Shown here: positions 7,462 to 8,832 of the stretch, piece after piece
Layout of the letters: each line of letters starts with the position of its first letter
How positions within the stretch are numbered: the stretch's first letter is position 1
Source: DATJQF01 sp035505995
GTDB lineage: Bacteria; Bacteroidota; Bacteroidia; Bacteroidales; FEN-979
NCBI GenBank assembly: GCA_035505995.1
Contig: DATJQF010000143.1
Location: 1-8,832 of the forward strand
Direction of reading: 5' to 3'
Length of the DNA stretch: 8,832 nt
Translations under genes and position numbers: made by a program
The notes under the pieces: generated by a model
Told to the model about the DNA's origin: nothing
The model's input: the letters and a program-made list of their open reading frames with translations, nothing else
The model's database searches: none

Positions 7462-8604
7462 CTACCGGTAAGGATCGATGACATTCAGCAGGTGGGGTTC
7501 ATAGATGACCACCAGCACCAGGTCCGGCTTTAATTTCTCAATGATCTCCTTGTGGAATCCATACCGCCAGCTGTCGAAGATATAGACCGACTTCCTGAAG
7601 TTCTCATCCAGGAACGGCATCAGCGGGAACCCGAATGAATCCCGGATGACGAGCCCGACCGGCAGGGAGGGATCCTCCACCTGGCGATCGAATTCATATT
7701 CGTCCACGATGGGGGAGCCGGGGGGAGGCTCAAAGCCCTCGCTGGGAGCCGGCTTTGCTTTTGCCCCGCGGATAACCGGTTTGAAATCCGATTCTTTAAC
7801 CAGTGACGAAAGGCCGAGCATGTTGGCAAGGTTACCCCCGTTGCGGGTGAACGGCCTGAATTCGATGTCGGATCGGTCGACCGGCCTGATGGCTGGAAAA
7901 TCCTTTCCGATCCGTTTCATGATCTCGGAATAAGCAACAAATGCACCTTTGCTATTCCAGTGATTATCGGTCACCTGGTACAGCCTTCCGGATTTTTTGG
8001 CCCCGATCAGCGGCTCCTTCAGGTCGATGAAATTGATCCGCCCGTCCTTTTTTATGGCCGCGATCAGCTTATCGGTGGAGGTTCCCGAAGTACTGCGGTA
8101 AAATCCCGCAGGAACATTCTCCGGGTAGATTTCCGATTTCATGGGTGCGATCGCAATATAGAATTTTATACCAAGCTCCTTCAGCAGATGGTCTCTCCAC
8201 CCTAATTCATCCACAATGCCACGGATATCTTTGTCGGAGAGGATATAGGTTCCCTCATAAATCTGCTTTTCTTTCTGACAGTAAAAGAACCATCCGTGCC
8301 GGCCGATCAATACCTCCCCGGGATCGGAAGATTCGTGAAAAACATAGTACTGGTAAATCGTATTGAGATATTTCAGGTCGCTCCGTAAGGGGAAAATATC
8401 ATTGTAATAGGCGGTATAGGCTTTCGGATAAGGATCCAGCAGGTTCAGGTCAAATACGGGCTTTTTGGAGATCGTCCGGTTTTCATCGGCAAAGCTCGGG
8501 GGAGGGGTGTAAAAGCGGAACACGTCGTTGGCGAACACGAACAGCAGCATCAGGCAGAACAGGATGATCAGCAGGATGGAGTAGATATGTCGGGTCCGTC
8601 TCAT
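7462..8604 (-). CDS. AlgJ/AlgX-like SGNH-fold O-acetyltransferase, membrane-anchored
   Basis: The protein has 380 residues. Basic residues 2-6 precede a single hydrophobic segment at about 7-27, so the catalytic domain should sit in the periplasm. Family landmarks in order are: FPLRSDLKYL at 71-80; LIGRHGWFFY at 99-108, the G-x-x-G-W-hydrophobic pair typical of AlgJ/AlgX; IAIAPMKSEIYPE at 150-162; the TDNHW motif with D213 and H215; RNGGNLANMLGL at 254-265; and VIRDSFG with S323. D213, H215 and S323 fit the catalytic triad of the alginate-type acetylase SGNH domain. These proteins receive acetyl groups exported by an MBOAT partner and place them on hydroxyls of an exopolysaccharide. Length matches the family. 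The ATG at 8604 directly follows the upstream stop codon, implying translational coupling. Alginate itself is not implied: the acceptor polymer is unknown. Confidence 0.85.
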   Translation of the reverse strand: MRRTRHIYSILLIILFCLMLLFVFANDVFRFYTPPPSFADENRTISKKPVFDLNLLDPYPKAYTAYYNDIFPLRSDLKYLNTIYQYYVFHESSDPGEVLIGRHGWFFYCQKEKQIYEGTYILSDKDIRGIVDELGWRDHLLKELGIKFYIAIAPMKSEIYPENVPAGFYRSTSGTSTDKLIAAIKKDGRINFIDLKEPLIGAKKSGRLYQVTDNHWNSKGAFVAYSEIMKRIGKDFPAIRPVDRSDIEFRPFTRNGGNLANMLGLSSLVKESDFKPVIRGAKAKPAPSEGFEPPPGSPIVDEYEFDRQVEDPSLPVGLVIRDSFGFPLMPFLDENFRKSVYIFDSWRYGFHKEIIEKLKPDLVLVVIYEPHLLNVIDPYR

Positions 8605-8607
8605 TTA
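8602..8607 (-). promoter_or_regulatory. Abutting stop/start TAAATG, translational coupling site
   Basis: On the minus strand the upstream gene ends TAA at 8607-8605 and the SGNH gene begins ATG at 8604-8602, with no base between. No independent ribosome binding site is obvious, so translation of the SGNH gene probably depends on ribosomes finishing the upstream gene. This supports a functional pair. Confidence 0.6.
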
Positions 8608-8832
8608 AAATCTGAAGTAAATAAAAGGATTATTGGTGCCGCTCAAAATGATCAGGGAGGACATCGCAAAGAGGAGGATCACCATCAGGATCGTTCCGAT
8701 CCCGATCAGATTCACGGAGAATCCGCGTACCAGGATCCGGGGGTCTTCCAGCTTGCGGTTCATCCGGCGGAGTACCAGGTAGAAGATGCGTGTGGATCCG
8801 GCAACGGCGATCAGAACCGTGACGATCAGCCC
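8605..8832 (-). CDS. C-terminus of a membrane protein, probably MBOAT O-acyltransferase (AlgI-like), truncated by window edge
   Basis: Translating 8832 down to 8605 gives 75 uninterrupted residues ending in TAA, with the 5' part outside the window. It has a hydrophobic start (GLIVTVLIAVAG), a basic loop (LRRMNRKLEDPRILVRG), one strong membrane segment (IGITGILMVILLFAMSSLII) and the ending NNPFIYFRF. A terminal F-I-Y-F-x-F is characteristic of many AlgI/DltB-type MBOAT proteins, and an AlgJ-like gene immediately downstream is their usual neighbour. By family, MBOAT proteins carry acetyl groups across the inner membrane for polysaccharide O-acetylation. The catalytic histidine region is not in the window, so the call rests on the C-terminal motif and context. 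A small separate membrane protein is the main alternative. Confidence 0.65.
   Translation of the reverse strand, partial: GLIVTVLIAVAGSTRIFYLVLRRMNRKLEDPRILVRGFSVNLIGIGTILMVILLFAMSSLIILSGTNNPFIYFRF

Noticed and set aside
7430..7475. Possible bidirectional terminator at the convergent junction, including the palindrome TACCGGTA at 7463-7470
   Set aside because: The palindrome has no loop and no T-run on either side, and the other stem is only four base pairs.
7646..8366. Plus-strand frames opposite the SGNH O-acetyltransferase gene
   Set aside because: They are short, domain-free and lie over the D213/H215/S323 coding region of a convincing minus-strand gene.

Overview
The window looks like chromosomal DNA from a member of the Bacteroidota. 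Three things point there: a C-terminal type IX secretion (T9SS) sorting domain on the first gene, a lipoprotein signal peptide with a loose lipobox, and starts without clear Shine-Dalgarno sequences but with short A-rich leaders. Base composition is roughly balanced by eye, with a bias to C or G at third codon positions, which explains the many long antisense reading frames. A species cannot be named. There are no RNA genes, CRISPR arrays, insertion sequences or phage genes; coding density is close to 100 percent.

Layout. Positions 3-1160 (+) hold the 3' part of a large secreted protein that ends in an Ig-like domain and a T9SS/FlgD-like sorting domain. Positions 1170-3035 (+) encode a membrane-anchored protein with a jelly-roll domain followed by about six beta-propeller-like repeats. 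Positions 3043-5025 (+) encode a probable lipoprotein with a C-terminal GH16-type glycosidase domain. Positions 5036-7447 (+) encode an LTA synthase/sulfatase-fold polymer transferase with five membrane segments and an extra C-terminal beta domain. The plus-strand genes are 7-10 nt apart, so they are probably one operon. After a 14-nt convergent junction, 7462-8604 (-) encodes an AlgJ/AlgX-like SGNH O-acetyltransferase, and 8605-8832 (-) is the C-terminus of a membrane protein, probably its MBOAT (AlgI-like) partner. The stop codon of the latter directly abuts the ATG of the former.

Taken together the locus reads as a cell-envelope or exopolysaccharide decoration and processing region. It combines a phospho-substituent transferase, a GH16-like glycan-cleaving or -rearranging lipoprotein, a surface propeller/carbohydrate-binding-like protein, and an O-acetylation pair. 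The most interesting observation is that the jelly-roll domain at the N-terminus of the propeller protein and the C-terminal extension of the transferase appear to be the same domain, which ties two otherwise unrelated genes together. The polymer involved is unknown, and the link between the two strands is inference.
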